Assembly: GCA_018136815.1 (NCBI GenBank)
Contig: CM030933.1
Location: 310,001 to 374,000 of the forward strand
DNA from: Isochrysis galbana
Taxonomy: Eukaryota > Haptophyta > Isochrysidales > Isochrysidaceae
Length of the DNA stretch: 64,000 nucleotides
Direction: 5' to 3'
Part shown: positions 1-10,633 of the stretch, one piece after another
Numbering within the stretch: the stretch's first letter is position 1
How the letters are laid out: each line of letters starts with the position of its first letter
Translations under genes and position numbers: made by a program
Notes under the pieces: generated by a model
What the model saw: the letters and a program-made list of their open reading frames with translations, nothing else
What the model was told of the DNA's origin: nothing
The model's database searches: none

Positions 1-230
1 TGGGTCCGATTTTGTGGATATTTCTGCCAAGGCCTAATTATACTTGTAGAAAGGGGATTATACTCTTAGACAGGGGGCACCGCCCACCCAAACTTGCAGC
101 CCACTTCTAGAGAGGGCCCAAACTTCTGACGCACTAGAGAAGGCCACCCAAACTTCAAGAAAAACTTCTAGTAGTAGAAGTATTGACCTGAGCCTACTGG
201 GGGGGGCTGGGGACTGGGGGAAGCCATGCA
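1..230. repeat. Dispersed repeat R4, copy 1
   Basis: Bases about 30-215 are similar to about 35045-35235. Both carry the same alternation of a phrase reading 'cccaaacttg' or 'cccaaacttct', a gcactagagaag/gcactcgagaag block, and an ending near 'agtattgacctg'. No coding potential is visible. The left limit is cut by the window edge. The nature of the element is unknown. Confidence 0.6.
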
Positions 231-520
231 GGCTGATCGGACAACGCGAGAGGATCGCGAGCGACGCAGCGTGCCAACGATACAATCGCCATCGCGCCAG
301 CCAACGTTCTTGCCGGGCCAAGCAGCGTTGCACTCATCTGTAGGCAGCAGGCGAGCTTGTGTCTGTCAGTGAGGGAGTGGCGGGTCAGCTGTGCATGCTG
401 GCCCTGGCATGCCATAGGGCATAGCAGGGGAGTGGGTGGTGCCTCCCCCACAGCAGGGGAGGAGTGGAGAGAGGGGGAGGGGGCTCGTGCCCTCCCATGG
501 GTCAACCAAGTAAAAACTTA
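190..520 (-). repeat. R1 retroposon, partial copy (5' part)
   Basis: This is the 5' portion of repeat R1, read on the minus strand. It ends at the diagnostic palindrome-like terminus (here diverged, 'ccaagtaaaaacttagttg') next to 'ctcccatgggt' and a gggggctcgtgccc block. The 3' part of R1 is missing, so the copy is truncated. Full-length copies lie at 32815-33689 and 42936-43812. Confidence 0.6.
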
Positions 521-673
521 GTTGATGCTTCCTGTGAATAAACAGTGAAACCCAATAGAAAACTCCTAGAGTTCTTTTCTAGTCTACTCTAGCTCTACTC
601 TACTCTAGAGTAGAGCCTCTACGGGTTGAACTTCAGAAAAGTAAGGGGACTGCTTCCCCGCGCGCCGACGGCG

Positions 674-2431
674 ATGGGATGCGACGAGACGGCCGCCGAG
701 CTCGAGCTGCTGGCGGCGATGTTCTCAGAGGAGGAGCTGGATGTAGACGGGGAAGGGCGATGGATCGCGTGCCTTCTCAAGCCGCGCACTGGCGGCGAGG
801 CCGTCACCAGGCATATCGAGGCGTGGCTGCGGCTGGCCCTACCAGCTGACTACCCGGCCTCGCCACCCGTGCCCTCACTCCTCCGCGTGAGGGGGCTCGT
901 GGGGAGCGAGGAGGAGCGGCTCCTCTGCGCCGTGCGCGAGGGAGCCGATGAACGGTGTGGTCAGCCATGCCTCCACGAGCTCATCGAATGCGGCGCCGAA
1001 GCGCTCACTGAACTCAACTGCAGCGGCGAGTGCCCCATTTGTTATGATCCGCTCTTCACACCTGATGGGCACGTCTTCCTCTCACCGTGCTTCCACTCCT
1101 TCCACGCGGCGTGCATCGGTATCTGGTGGAAGTGCTACGACGCGCCAGCCCGCAACCCGCCTGGCGGAGCCGGTTTGGAGGCAGCAGAGTGCCAGGGAAG
1201 TGTGCACGCCGCAGAAGCTGCGGCAATGGCCGCCAAGGCTGCTGCGGCAGAGGCACGCGTCCTCACCGACAAGCTGACGGCGTGCCAGGCGGCCGTCGGC
1301 GCTGCGCGCGGAAGACTTGACCTGTTACGGGCGCAGCAAGACCCTGCTGCCCCCGCCGCCGCTCTGCGTGCAGTGACCGAGACTCTGAAGCGGCATGAGC
1401 AGGAAGAGGCACAACTCTATTCCCGTGTTGAGAAGGTGACCGCGCGTGCTACGGCTCTGGCAGTGCGTGCAGAGGAGACGGCTGCAGAACAAGCTGCTCT
1501 TCGAGACGCAATGCCATTGCCATGCCCAGTCTGTCGTGTACCCATAGCCATTTGCGCCTTGCGTCAAGCACAGGTGGTCTCTCTGCCTCCTCCTCCTCCT
1601 GGTGACGGCATCATCACGGCTCCTCGTGTGCCAATCGAGTATGCCAAGTGCCGCCCTCGAACTGATCTACTCGATGCGGATCCCTCGTCGGAGGCCGCCT
1701 CTTCAGACCAAGTGGCACTGCAGCCAGCTGTCTCGCGACACCCTCAAGCCGCAGAGGGCAGCAGCCCCGCGACCCAACGAGCCATGGCCTTGCGTAGTGG
1801 CGGCGATGGCCGACACAGAAATCGAGGTAGTAGAGGCGGTCGAGGTGGCGTCCGGAATTCCAAAACAGCAGTCGCGGCGGACTGCGAAGGAGCAGCACAT
1901 GCGGATACGCCTGAAAAGTTGATCCACGGCGCGGTCCCGAATGACCAGATGTCGGCAGCAGTCCTGCTGGAGACGAAACACGGGGCGACAACCAACACAC
2001 ATGGTCGTAAAGTAAGCAAACCGTCATGCAATAGCCAATCAAGCAGATCTAATGCAACAAGTTCACGAGGAGGCAACATTAAACGGGGTCACAAGGGCGT
2101 CAATATCCAGGGTGAGGAACCTGGCGCCCTGCGTGTCCAAGGGGAGAACAGTCGAGTAGGCAAAGGCGGCGGTGGGAGTTGTGCTTTGCAAGAGCACATC
2201 GAGAAACGTTTTCACGATAGGTGGGCTTGCTCTGCATGCACCTATTTGCACGAAAGCCCTCATGAGCTTGTGTCGTGCCAGTGCATCATCTGTGGATCTC
2301 CTAGGGCTGGTCTTCTGCCCTCGTGTGAAGTTTGGCCGCAACATGATCTACGAATTAATGATCACAGGCGGGGCCGTGGCCGAGGAAAAGGTCGAGGACG
2401 AGGTGTGAGAGGACCTTCCTGTCAACAATGA
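674..2431 (+). CDS. RWD-RING E3 ubiquitin ligase, RNF25-like
   Basis: The ATG at 674 is chosen because the RWD domain begins directly after it; the frame upstream has only a TTG. Residues about 5-110 look like an RWD domain (acidic start, then the ALPADYPASPPVPSLL strand). A RING starts at Cys120 (CPICYDP), continues with CFHSFHAACIGIWW and closes at Cys284 with CPVCR. The two halves are separated by about 130 residues of Ala/Glu-rich predicted coiled coil. A C-terminal RanBP2-type zinc finger begins at Trp517 (WACSACTY...CQCIICG) and is followed by an RG-rich tail. RWD plus a split RING is the architecture of RNF25 (AO7), an E3 that binds E2 enzymes and in animals acts on stalled ribosomes. 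The substrate here is unknown. A GTGAGA donor at 2405 could splice in the exon at 2519-2716, in which case the last eight residues here are intron. Confidence 0.8.
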   Translation: MGCDETAAELELLAAMFSEEELDVDGEGRWIACLLKPRTGGEAVTRHIEAWLRLALPADYPASPPVPSLLRVRGLVGSEEERLLCAVREGADERCGQPCLHELIECGAEALTELNCSGECPICYDPLFTPDGHVFLSPCFHSFHAACIGIWWKCYDAPARNPPGGAGLEAAECQGSVHAAEAAAMAAKAAAAEARVLTDKLTACQAAVGAARGRLDLLRAQQDPAAPAAALRAVTETLKRHEQEEAQLYSRVEKVTARATALAVRAEETAAEQAALRDAMPLPCPVCRVPIAICALRQAQVVSLPPPPPGDGIITAPRVPIEYAKCRPRTDLLDADPSSEAASSDQVALQPAVSRHPQAAEGSSPATQRAMALRSGGDGRHRNRGSRGGRGGVRNSKTAVAADCEGAAHADTPEKLIHGAVPNDQMSAAVLLETKHGATTNTHGRKVSKPSCNSQSSRSNATSSRGGNIKRGHKGVNIQGEEPGALRVQGENSRVGKGGGGSCALQEHIEKRFHDRWACSACTYLHESPHELVSCQCIICGSPRAGLLPSCEVWPQHDLRINDHRRGRGRGKGRGRGVRGPSCQQ

Positions 2432-2518
2432 GCTTGTGCCTCCTTCCTATCGTTCTTGTTGTCGGTTGGTCCCCTCACCGCTCGTTGTTGTCCGTACATG
2501 TTGTGATAGGCGCTAGAG

Positions 2519-2716
2519 CATGGTGACATGGCCACTCGCCCCTGCTTGGGCGTGGGTTGCCATCGCGATGGGAGCAAGACTAGGAGGCCGGACGCCCCGT
2601 CCACCCACCTCGAGAACGCCTTACGGGCGCAAGGCTGTGCTGTCATGGTGGATGGTTCGGAAGGAGGCGTTCTGCATGACGCTGAGCTTTTCAAGAGCAT
2701 TTGCCGTGCGTTGTAA
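2519..2716 (+). CDS. Possible spliced 3' exon of the RNF25-like gene
   Basis: Splicing from GGT|GTGAGA (donor at 2405) to AGAG|CATGG (exon start 2519) joins phase 0 to phase 0. It replaces the terminal VRGPSCQQ by 65 residues that end AELFKSICRAL and then TAA. The 114-nt intron matches the size of other introns in the window. The frame also has an internal ATG at 2528, so an independent 62-residue ORF is possible. I do not recognise a domain. This is inference from splice phase and protein-like composition only. Confidence 0.35.
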   Translation, partial: HGDMATRPCLGVGCHRDGSKTRRPDAPSTHLENALRAQGCAVMVDGSEGGVLHDAELFKSICRAL

Positions 2717-2749
2717 ATTTCTTGTGATATGCCGGTGTGCTCTTTGCTC

Positions 2750-3170
2750 TTGCTAACGGTTCACTCACTTTTTGCGGAGCATTGGCGGAGTCTCACCAAG
2801 CATAGCCCATAGACCCACACACATAAAATTTGAAATTATTTGACATTCTCACCGCACTCGCGGCCACTGACCCACTCCCTTTTTTCACGCAGCAAACTTT
2901 CTACACCCCCACTCCCGCGGCCCTTCTCCCCCCGCCATCAGGCGACTCCCCCCGTGCCCCCGTGCACTACTACGGGGATAGGGGTGAAGGGGTTAGATCT
3001 GGCGTCCGGTACGCCCCCCCCCCCCCCCCGGTGATCCGTTCTCCCCTTCCTCCTGTGCCTACCGGGCTGGCGGCGGCCTCAGTCCCGACTTATCCTGTAA
3101 ACGGGTGCGGGACTTACCTATTTTTCGGTGAGCGGAGCTCTCGCTCCGCCCACCTCCTTCTTCGCGCAGC
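2750..3170. other. Intergenic, with LINE 3'-end-like sequence and poly-C
   Basis: The part at about 2835-2990 resembles a diverged minus-strand copy of the LINE 3' UTR seen at 8557-8690 and 20771 (the 'ttctcaccgcac' end and the phrase before it). A run of about 17 C occurs near 3014. No gene is supported. Confidence 0.4.
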
Positions 3171-3180
3171 TCTCTCCCCT

Positions 3181-3901
3181 CTCTGTCGCATTCGCGAATC
3201 GGCACTCGTTAGGCTTCTCTCTTCTCTCTCTTGTTCGGCATTTATCGTTATAATTCTCTGCTTTCTCTCGTTCTCGGTCAAAAGCTTCGCGTGGACGCAT
3301 AGGATCTTGGGTTATGGGCAGGCGTGGCGGAGGAGACGCGACTTCGGAGACGCTGACGGGCTGAAGCCCGTCAGCGGAGGAAGGCGGGCGCGGGCAGGCG
3401 GGCTTGGGCGAGGACGAGGACGGCATCCTTGCAATCGAAGAAATCTTGCTGTTGAGCGTGGACCTTCTAGACGTTTCTATCGAGCAACCCTGAGTAGCAA
3501 CCAAGGGAGGGAGGAGAAAACCAAAAACCAACGGGACCAAGGGCTTTCATGCAACTTGCATCAAGGGGAAAGATAACCCAAAACCAAAGCCAAAGCAGCG
3601 AATCTAAATCAATCTCCAAGGGGAGATGGCAAACCAAACCTGATTGCCCCCAGAAGCAGTTAAAGAAACGCGGGGAGATAGCGAATTAAACCTTTTTGCG
3701 AGGCGCCTGGGAGGAAGAAAGGTGGGGAAACTTCCCTTCTCTTCGAGAGAAAGAGGGAGGGCGCTCCACAACCCTAGATCCTAGGCGTCCACGCGAAGTT
3801 TTTGACCGAGAACGAGAACGAGAGAATTATAACGATAAATACCGAACGAAGAGAAGAGAGAAGCCTAGCGAGAGTCGATTCGCGAATGCGACAATTTCTT
3901 G
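3181..3901. repeat. Inverted repeat pair with arms of about 135 bp
   Basis: Arm 1 (about 3181-3316) is the reverse complement of arm 2 (about 3764-3901), with scattered mismatches and small indels. Shared blocks include 'cgcattcgcgaatc', 'atttatcgttataattctct', 'ttctcggtcaaaa' and 'cttcgcgtggacgc'. The arms flank about 450 bp that contain R6 (3420-3660). The unit could fold into a long hairpin, or could be two head-to-head copies of one repeat. Confidence 0.75.
3420..3660 (-). repeat. Dispersed repeat R6, copy 1 (minus)
   Basis: This is similar, in reverse complement, to about 9090-9345. Shared blocks include 'ctccaaggggagatggcaaa', 'agcaaccaaggg', 'gggctttcatgcaacttgca' and 'gttgagcgtg'. 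No coding sequence was identified. It may be the 5' part of a transposable element. Confidence 0.65.
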
Positions 3902-3924
3902 GCGAAGATTTTCGTAGCGTCAGG

Positions 3925-4025
3925 TAGCCCCCCCGGGAGGTTTTTTATTGGGCATCGAGCCACGGTCAAAAAATGCAGCCCAACCCGCTTACTAGTCGTT
4001 AGAAAGCCCCTGTTTGACCGCCCTG
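3925..4025 (-). repeat. GGTCAAA-type short inverted-repeat element, copy 1
   Basis: On the minus strand the element starts 'agggcggtcaaacagggg', has a 'ttagaaag/ttactagt' core and ends 'tttttgaccgtggc', so both ends carry GGTCAAA/TTTGACC. Related copies lie near 13510-13573 and 47268-47345. Elements that share only the left end lie at 22083, 25362 and 52488. A MITE is the simplest reading; no target duplication was identified. Confidence 0.55.
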
Positions 4026-4074
4026 AAGATTTACACCACCACAACACCCGCAAACCTGCTTGAGAATATAACAG

Positions 4075-4312
4075 TCACCTAGTGGCACAAGAGGAAGGTG
4101 AGAAGCGGACCACTAGGGGCTGCGGAGCACCGCCCCGCCCGACCCCGACACTCCTGCACCCCGAACCCCTAAGTAGAGCACAAGGGGAGGAGCCGCAAGG
4201 CAGGTGCTGGGGGGGGGAGGAATAAGAAATAAGTTTCAGGGGCGTGGCTACTTAGTAGAGTGCCAAAGCCACGTGCCACGTGCGAGGCGAGAACATTAAA
4301 AGGTTTTTTTAA
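4075..4312 (+). mobile_element. LINE 3' UTR remnant ending in oligo-T
   Basis: It has the same 3' UTR as the LINE at 52620-53067: 'aagtagagcacaaggggagg', 'gccgcaaggc', 'gcgtggctac', and a terminal 'gcgaggcgagaacattaaaa' followed by GG and T7. It is 5'-truncated and holds no ORF. Orientation is taken from the intact C-terminal ORF at 52640. Confidence 0.7.
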
Positions 4313-4546
4313 TGAGGTTTTCGAAGAACAAAATCACCATTCCACAGGACACATCACAAGACACTCTTTTTGCACGTCGTGGGCTTGCAAACCGAGAAAG
4401 TGCGGATTGAGTGACATAATAGCGTAACGGCAACGCATAATTGCATTTGTTTCGGGTTCGATCGACGCCGATGTTCATTACCATCGTTTGGGTGCATGAC
4501 CACTTCATCGCCAAGGCATATGTGATGGGTTTGAAGCTGCTACATG

Positions 4547-7500
4547 TCAATGAGCATGGGCGTAGACTTGTGGTTCCCCATGGGCGGTTCCACCGTACAC
4601 GAATAGCGTGGGAGGCAAGTCCTCGCAAGCACGTCGCAGCATAGAAGTGTAGGATAATGGTGCTGCTGCGTGTAGCTCATTGGGCGCGGGCAAATCTGTG
4701 ATGACCAAAAGAGTGTTGGGGGTCACTCTATGGCGTATGGTCAAATTCAAGTGACCCATCGCAGTGACGGGGTCGATCCCCTCGCTCGTGGGAGCTGGTT
4801 TAGATGAAGTGGTTGTGCCGCTACCCATAGATGTGGCGATATCCCGAGGCAATGCAGGCCCTTCAGATTGCGCAGGCGGATTAAACTCCAACTCGTGATT
4901 GTTGTTATCCGCGCGATTCGCAAGGCACATTAACTGCAAGCCGTGCACCGACTGGCGGCTGCTCGCGTGGCGTGAATAAACGGACGGTACCTGCCATGTA
5001 TGCGAGGACAGTCAGATGAGAGGACACGACGAGAAGAGCCATCGGCGAGGTGCCAAATGCGGGGTCGGCATCTATGGCGAGTCGAGCCGGAGACTCACCG
5101 CTGAGACGTCATTTCGTGCTGATGAATGAGTAGCACACCCGGCAGAATCTTCTGTCCAACGATTTTGGTCGCGGAAGACTGACTGCCGATTGATGAGCTC
5201 ATGGACCACTTCCACGTGAGTCGCCGTGATGCGCAGGAGCGCTAAGAAGCGGCGCAAACGCAGCGCTGCAATCGACGTGTCGGGAGAATCCACATCGTGG
5301 GCCTGGCTCGTGTTGTCGGTGTGCCGACCGCTGTCGGTCAGTTCCTATGTACACAGGGAGGTCCGTATCAGAGGATTTTGTTCGAGAGTTTGATGGGCCA
5401 GGATGCTTGCTTGCAGGCGTGGTAGAAGGATCGCGGGAGTACCTGAGTGGGCATGAAGACCCTCAGTTTGCAGCAAGACAGAGCCTCGTGGCGTTGCAGT
5501 AGATGCGCAACGATTAGAGGCAGTGCGCCCCGTTGATCAAGCCACCAAATGTCGATGGTGGACTTTTTGGAGAGCGGATGCTCGCGCCGATAGCCTCTGT
5601 CCCATGGAGCATCGCCGGCGTGGGTACAAAGTAAGAGCACCGCCTTGCCGAATCCGATGGCACGCTCTAGACCTTGTAGCAGCTCCTCCGCGAGCTCCGC
5701 CTCGCGACGTGTTCGAGATGACCTTTCCTCCGCATCGTCATTTATGATGCGCGCCAAGCATTTCTGCCCAACACCGCTGCCCGAAGAGCTGCGCGAACTC
5801 GAGTCTGATTGCTCGTTAGCGTAGAACCGCCAGCCGACGAGCAAGGTGTTGGGCCTCAGTGCGCCGACGCCGACGCAATTGATGACCACACCCACGGCGA
5901 GGCCAAAGTCCGGGCTGACGGTCGCGTCAGCAAAGCAGGCTAGTCGAGCGCGGTGAGCGAGTCGCATGATCCGCTCCTTGGCAAGGACAAACAGGTCGTG
6001 TTCGCATACTCCAGGCGCGCCACGTGTCACAACAGTGGCGGCAACCGTGAGACCACGGCCCTCCTTCAAGTGGTGAGCAAGAGCAAAGACGGCGCCAGCC
6101 TCGGCGTCGAGCCGTGCCTCCTCGGTGGACAGCGTGTCACCGGCTCCTGACGGCTTTGGCGTGACCAGGTCCTCGGCGCTTTGCTCCATGGATTGGCTTG
6201 CAGGCGCATCGGACATGAGGCTTAGCACCGGTGGACGCGGCGTCGCTTCGCCCTCATGATAGTCGTCCGCCCCAAGCGTAGGAGGCGAGTGAATTAAGCA
6301 GAGCAATTGGGGCCGCCAAGACCGGGGGTTCCGCGCAGCACCATAAGCGTCCGAGAGGCTTACATCTTCGTTTAGTGCGTGGAGCGCCTGCAAGGCGACT
6401 GTATAGAATAGGCCGGCAAGAGCCTCGCCACCCATCTCGGAATCGCCAGAAATCCACGAGATAGCCATGCCAAGCAGGATGGAAAGGGCGAGCATGATGG
6501 GGGCGAGCTCTACGTCGAGCAAGCAGAAGACGCACACGCACAATAGCGTGGCGACGCCCGCAAACGAAGCAAGCGGGAAGGAGCGCGGGTTTGGCCAGCG
6601 CGGCCGCCAGCCTGGCGAGCGGAGGGCAGCAAGAAGGCAACAACACAGATCCATTGTCAAGTACATTTGAAGGAAGAGTGCACCAGCGGCGAGCGCCACG
6701 AGCTCCAACCCGCCGAGCCAAGCAAACGGCATCGCCAAGAACAGAGTAAAGGCCGTGGCCCGCTGCGGTTCCATGTGGTGGCCTGAAAGCTTGTGCAGGC
6801 CGAGCGCCTTGAGGCCTGGGACATACCCCTCGTCGGCAATCGACGCCAAGATGGTGGGCGCGACATCCAAGCACGAGACGCACGAGCCAACACCGACGAC
6901 AATGGTGCCTCCTAGGCCAACATAGCTCGAGGGCCATGCGTGCAGGAGGAAGTCGGCCTCGTGGAGCGTGCCCCGGGGTCCCGAGCCGGCGATGGCCAAG
7001 ATGATGAGGGAGAGGCCAGTCCCAGTGAAGAGCACCGCGCCAATCATTGCCCTAGGCACCGAGGTGTAGGGTGTGCGCAACTTGGCCGCCTTATTGACGG
7101 GCTGAAAGAGCCCGCCAAAGCACGGGTAGATGAAAGTGAATAGGCGCGAGAGCTGTTCGTACCCCACTGCATCCCACCCGAGCGGCGGATGTACGTTGGT
7201 GCGCAGATTCGACAACGAGAAGGTGAAAAGCGCACCGGCAAGCGTCGAGCCCAACGTCACCACAAGGACAACAATGACCACCATCCCAATGGCGTGCACG
7301 ACGTGCGAGTTGACACCACGCAGGAAGGCGAGCACGACCAGCGACAGCGAACCGAGGACGCCCGTGTCATAGTAGATGGACGTCGTTACATAGTCGGGCC
7401 CCAGAGGCAGCGACTGAAGTAGCATATCTACCGCTTCCACCGCTCCACAGATCTCGACGGTCGCGAGCGCTGTCATGCCCAGGTAGTAGAGCAGCGAGGT

Positions 7501-8385
7501 GGCGGCGCCCCAAGTGCCACCCAGGTTGGCGACGAGCAGTTTGTACGCGCCTGAGTGAAGACCATTGGTCGCAACGGCCGAACAGGCGAGCGAGTTGAGC
7601 ACCTGGACTAGCGTGCACGCGCCGATGACCGCGAGAGTCAACAACAGCCCGGACTCGATCACAAGCTCACCAAACTTGAGGAAGATGATCACGCCCCACA
7701 TGGTCTCAAGTGTTGTCATCATCGCATCAAATGTAGAGAGCTTGCGCTGCGACAGCCCGAACGAGGAGCGCGCGAGAATGAGCGGCGGCCCGTGGACGCG
7801 GTGGTGACGCCCAGTGCGACGGCTATGCTCTTCTCGCCAACCCGAGCGGTGTGAAGAGGCCCTCTGCCGACGCGCTGCGGACAAGTCGGCTGCGTCCGCC
7901 TCCATCTTGTCCACATCGGCCCGGCCGACCATCGCGCCGAGATTGTCGACCGAGCTGCTCAACTCGGCCGGGTCCTCCTCCGGTAGCCCCGCGAACCACA
8001 CGCCACCACACGCCCTCTGTCCTGCCGCATAGGAGGAGTTGCAGCGTGCTGGCTCGGCTTGCCACTGGCTCTGCCCGCCTGCCGCGGCTGGCTCAGCGGC
8101 TGCGGCTCCACACGCTGCCAAAGGCGGTGGCAGCTCACGCGAAGTACTGCGCGCCGATTCGACCCACCCCGCCCAAGTCGCCGGCGCCGTCCCATGCCGT
8201 GGCAGCCGCGCGGCGCTCCCTTCACGCCGGAGGGACACCTGTCGGCTGACTGCAGCCGCCTCGGCGCCCGCCTCGTCCCACATCGCGGCAAAGGTGGCGG
8301 TCGTGGAGGCGGACGAGTCATGCCGCCTGGATGGCACCTCACCGTGCGGCGGCGTCTCCGACAGTCGGTCGTACGGCCGGACCAT
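4547..8385 (-). CDS. SLC12-family cation-chloride cotransporter (3 exons)
   Basis: The model is complement(join(4547..4990, 5099..5302, 5443..8385)), 1,196 residues. Both introns are GT-AG and phase 0: CAG|GTACTC to CCAG|GCC, and GCG|GTGAGT to GCAG|GTA. The cytosolic N-terminus (about 200 residues) is Ala/Ser-rich. The membrane core contains the SLC12 signatures GVIIFLKFGELV, SAVATNG..SGAYKLLVANLGG, and SPGWRPRW. The C-terminal domain has NPRSWRPQLLCL, IDIWWLDQRG...HLLQ and CKLRVFMPTQ. Exons 2 and 3 complete it with LRLRRFLALLRITATHVEVV, and NTLLVITDLPAPN...LPPTLFVYGG, which corresponds to the usual SLC12 end. If exon 1 simply read through, the protein would stop after junk following MPTQ. 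The family carries Cl- with K+ and/or Na+; ion choice cannot be read here. Confidence 0.85.
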
Positions 8386-8556
8386 TGTGCCGGCGAGGCG
8401 GCGCGCGCCTCCGGCGCCGCCCGCGAGGGGTTTTGACGTTCACACTGAGGACAGGTCAACCTTGTTGTCAGAGTTTTCTTGTTGTCCTCGTGCTAGTGCT
8501 GAGGGACTGAGGGACCGTGCAGCATCGACAACTCGGCAACGGAGCCCCTACCCCTA

Positions 8557-8690
8557 CAAAAAAACTTCTTAATATCCTCACCACACGCGCGGCGGTGCAC
8601 AAACTTTCTCGCAGCCACGCCCGCGTCCCTTCCCACTCCCTCCACCCGCCATACGGCTCGTCCCCTCGTTTGGCCATACCCAGACTTTTG
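8557..8690 (-). mobile_element. LINE 3' end remnant (minus) ending in oligo-T
   Basis: Read on the minus strand it has the LINE 3' UTR phrases 'cgtatggcgggtgga' and 'ggcgtggctgcga', and ends 'ggatattaagaagttttttt'. It is 5'-truncated and lies just upstream of the SLC12 gene start. Confidence 0.6.
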
Positions 8691-9090
8691 TTTGGAATGC
8701 ACCCAAATTTGATTGCTTGATTTTTGCTCCAAATCGACCCAAATTTTGTGCCAAGTTTTGTCAAAATTTCGCACTGTGCCTCAATGTGCTGTATCTCGGC
8801 CTCCTCTTCCATGTCGGTGTCCTGCACCAATCGGGAGTAGACGAGAGAGAGCAGGGAGGAGACCGAGGAGGTCGGCGAAACGGGGTTTTGGTGGCAATGT
8901 GCCAAGAGAACGGGCATCCATTGGGTCGCCATAGCGCCGGCGACGCCCACGTACGTGCGGCTACTGGTTAGGGTTTCGTTGCCTTCCCGCGTTTGGCGTT
9001 CGCGTTGGCGTTCATCGGAAACTTCCTCTCACATTCCCTAGGTCCGCTACCCTTGGCTTGTAGGTCCTTGCTTCTTTCTTCTCGGTCAAG
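8691..9090. other. Intergenic stretch without a recognised gene
   Basis: A minus-strand frame (about 8950 to 8640) reads like protein in places (DTDMEEEAEIQHIEAQCEI) but has no recognisable domain and runs into the LINE remnant. The rest shows nothing I can assign. Confidence 0.4.
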
Positions 9091-9345
9091 GTTTTTGGCG
9101 AGCGAGTCGGTTGCTCTATCCGCTCGAGATTTGAGGTTTAATTTGCCATCTCCCCTTGGAGTCTTGGAGATCAATGTAGGTTCGCTTCTTAGGTGAGGGA
9201 ATCTTTACCCTTTACCCTTGATGCAAGTTACATGCAAGCCCTTGGCCCCTTTGGTGTTTCTTCCCCTTGGTTGCTACTCAGGGTTGTTCGTTAGAAGCGT
9301 CTAGAAGGTTCACGCTCAACGGCAAGATTTCCTCTGTCGTGAAGA
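9090..9345 (+). repeat. Dispersed repeat R6, copy 2 (plus)
   Basis: This is similar to the reverse complement of 3420-3660, with shared phrases 'tttgccatctccccttgg', 'gatgcaagttacatgcaagc' and 'ttggttgctactcagggttg'. The sequence after it (9345-10200) differs from the flank of copy 1. It holds only short unrecognised frames, such as 10011-10208, and is probably element-derived. Confidence 0.6.
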
Positions 9346-10561
9346 TATCTCGTTGCGATCTGTATCCGAAGTGATCGCCGCGGTCGCGCGACATGACGCT
9401 CCCCTTCGGACTCTCCGCTACGTGGGAAGTTACAACGGAGACACGCTCCGGCCGTCGCTGCGGAGTCTCTCTCTCTCTCGCTCTCTCTCTCCGTCTTTCT
9501 CGCGACGTGTTGGGTTATCGGTGATTTGGGGTCGCGGTTGCTTGATAATTTGCTTGGTTTGGGTGAATGATTCCGGTGTGTTCGTATAAGGCGGTGTATC
9601 CTGTTGTTCTCAGCTTCGTTGTCCGTCGTTGTACGCTGCGTCGCTGCATTCTAGCAGCCTAGGCTCCCTCCCTGAGGGAAGACTTCTTTGTAGGTGTAGG
9701 TCTAACAATCTCTTACTATCCAACACTCTAGGGCCACTAGGAGCGCCTCGCCGCCCCACCGCCCTTCGTTCGCCGTTCGTTCCCCGTCCAGACACCCAAA
9801 TGGGGTTGCCCGACCCAGTCCAGAATTTCATTCACCCGACTCCCGGTGGGGAGGAGGACCAAAGCGCCGCGCTAGCCGCCGGTGCTGCTCGCGACGGAGT
9901 GGCTCAGAGCCCTCCGGTAGCGCTCGACTCGACACAGCCTTACACATTCTAAGAGCCATTTTCCAGTTTCTCGTTTCTCGAGGTACCACTTTTGCTAGTC
10001 AAAGCGAAAGTTGAAAGTTGGTTTCTTTCAGCGCCTGAAGACCCAGAGAGAGCGACTAGGACTACACGCTCCGAGCAAGAAGTACTTACGAAAAATGATC
10101 ACCCATTTATACACCGCCGACAAAGATTTCAACTTGGAAGTAGCGACCGAACTTGGCACTTGGACTTGGCATCGGAAACATAACATAACTCATTCGAACA
10201 AAGACTAAGGATCATATAGACTGCCGGCCTCCGAGAGGGCGGGACGGACACATAAACAGGGACATCACACACTCTTACCCCCCTTGTCTTGCGCCTCTGG
10301 CCGAAGCAGCGCGCGCGGCCTCCCCTCCCCCAGTACTCCAGAGGAGAGAACGAGGGGAGGGGAAGGGGTAGTGTTAGGAAGGGAGGGTAGTAGAGAGTCG
10401 CATCAACAATCTGTCTCGCGCCGTGCAAGTAGCGGCTAGTTTTAAAAAAATTAAAACGAAGAGGACGATCGCAGATGCGACATAGTATCGATATGTGTAA
10501 AATTCCATCAATGAAATCTAGAAATATAGGCTCTTTATTCAATGTGACTGATGTCAATCAT

Positions 10562-10633
10562 GGGATAGTGGTCTAGTGGTATGATTCCACTTTCGGGTAG
10601 TGGAGGCCCCGAGTTCGATTCTCGGCTGTCCCC
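10562..10633 (+). tRNA. tRNA-Pro (CGG)
   Basis: The acceptor stem GGGATAG pairs with CTGTCCC, allowing one G-T. The D-arm contains the typical eukaryotic Pro phrase GGTCTAGTGGTATGATT. The anticodon stem CCACT/AGTGG closes the 7-nt loop TTCGGGT, anticodon CGG. The T-arm reads CGAGTTCGATTCTCG, which includes the B box. There is no intron. A TTTTT Pol III terminator follows within five bases. Confidence 0.93.

Noticed and set aside
5368..5442. Read-through end of SLC12 exon 1
   Set aside because: The residues after MPTQ do not fit the family, while spliced exons 2 and 3 do.
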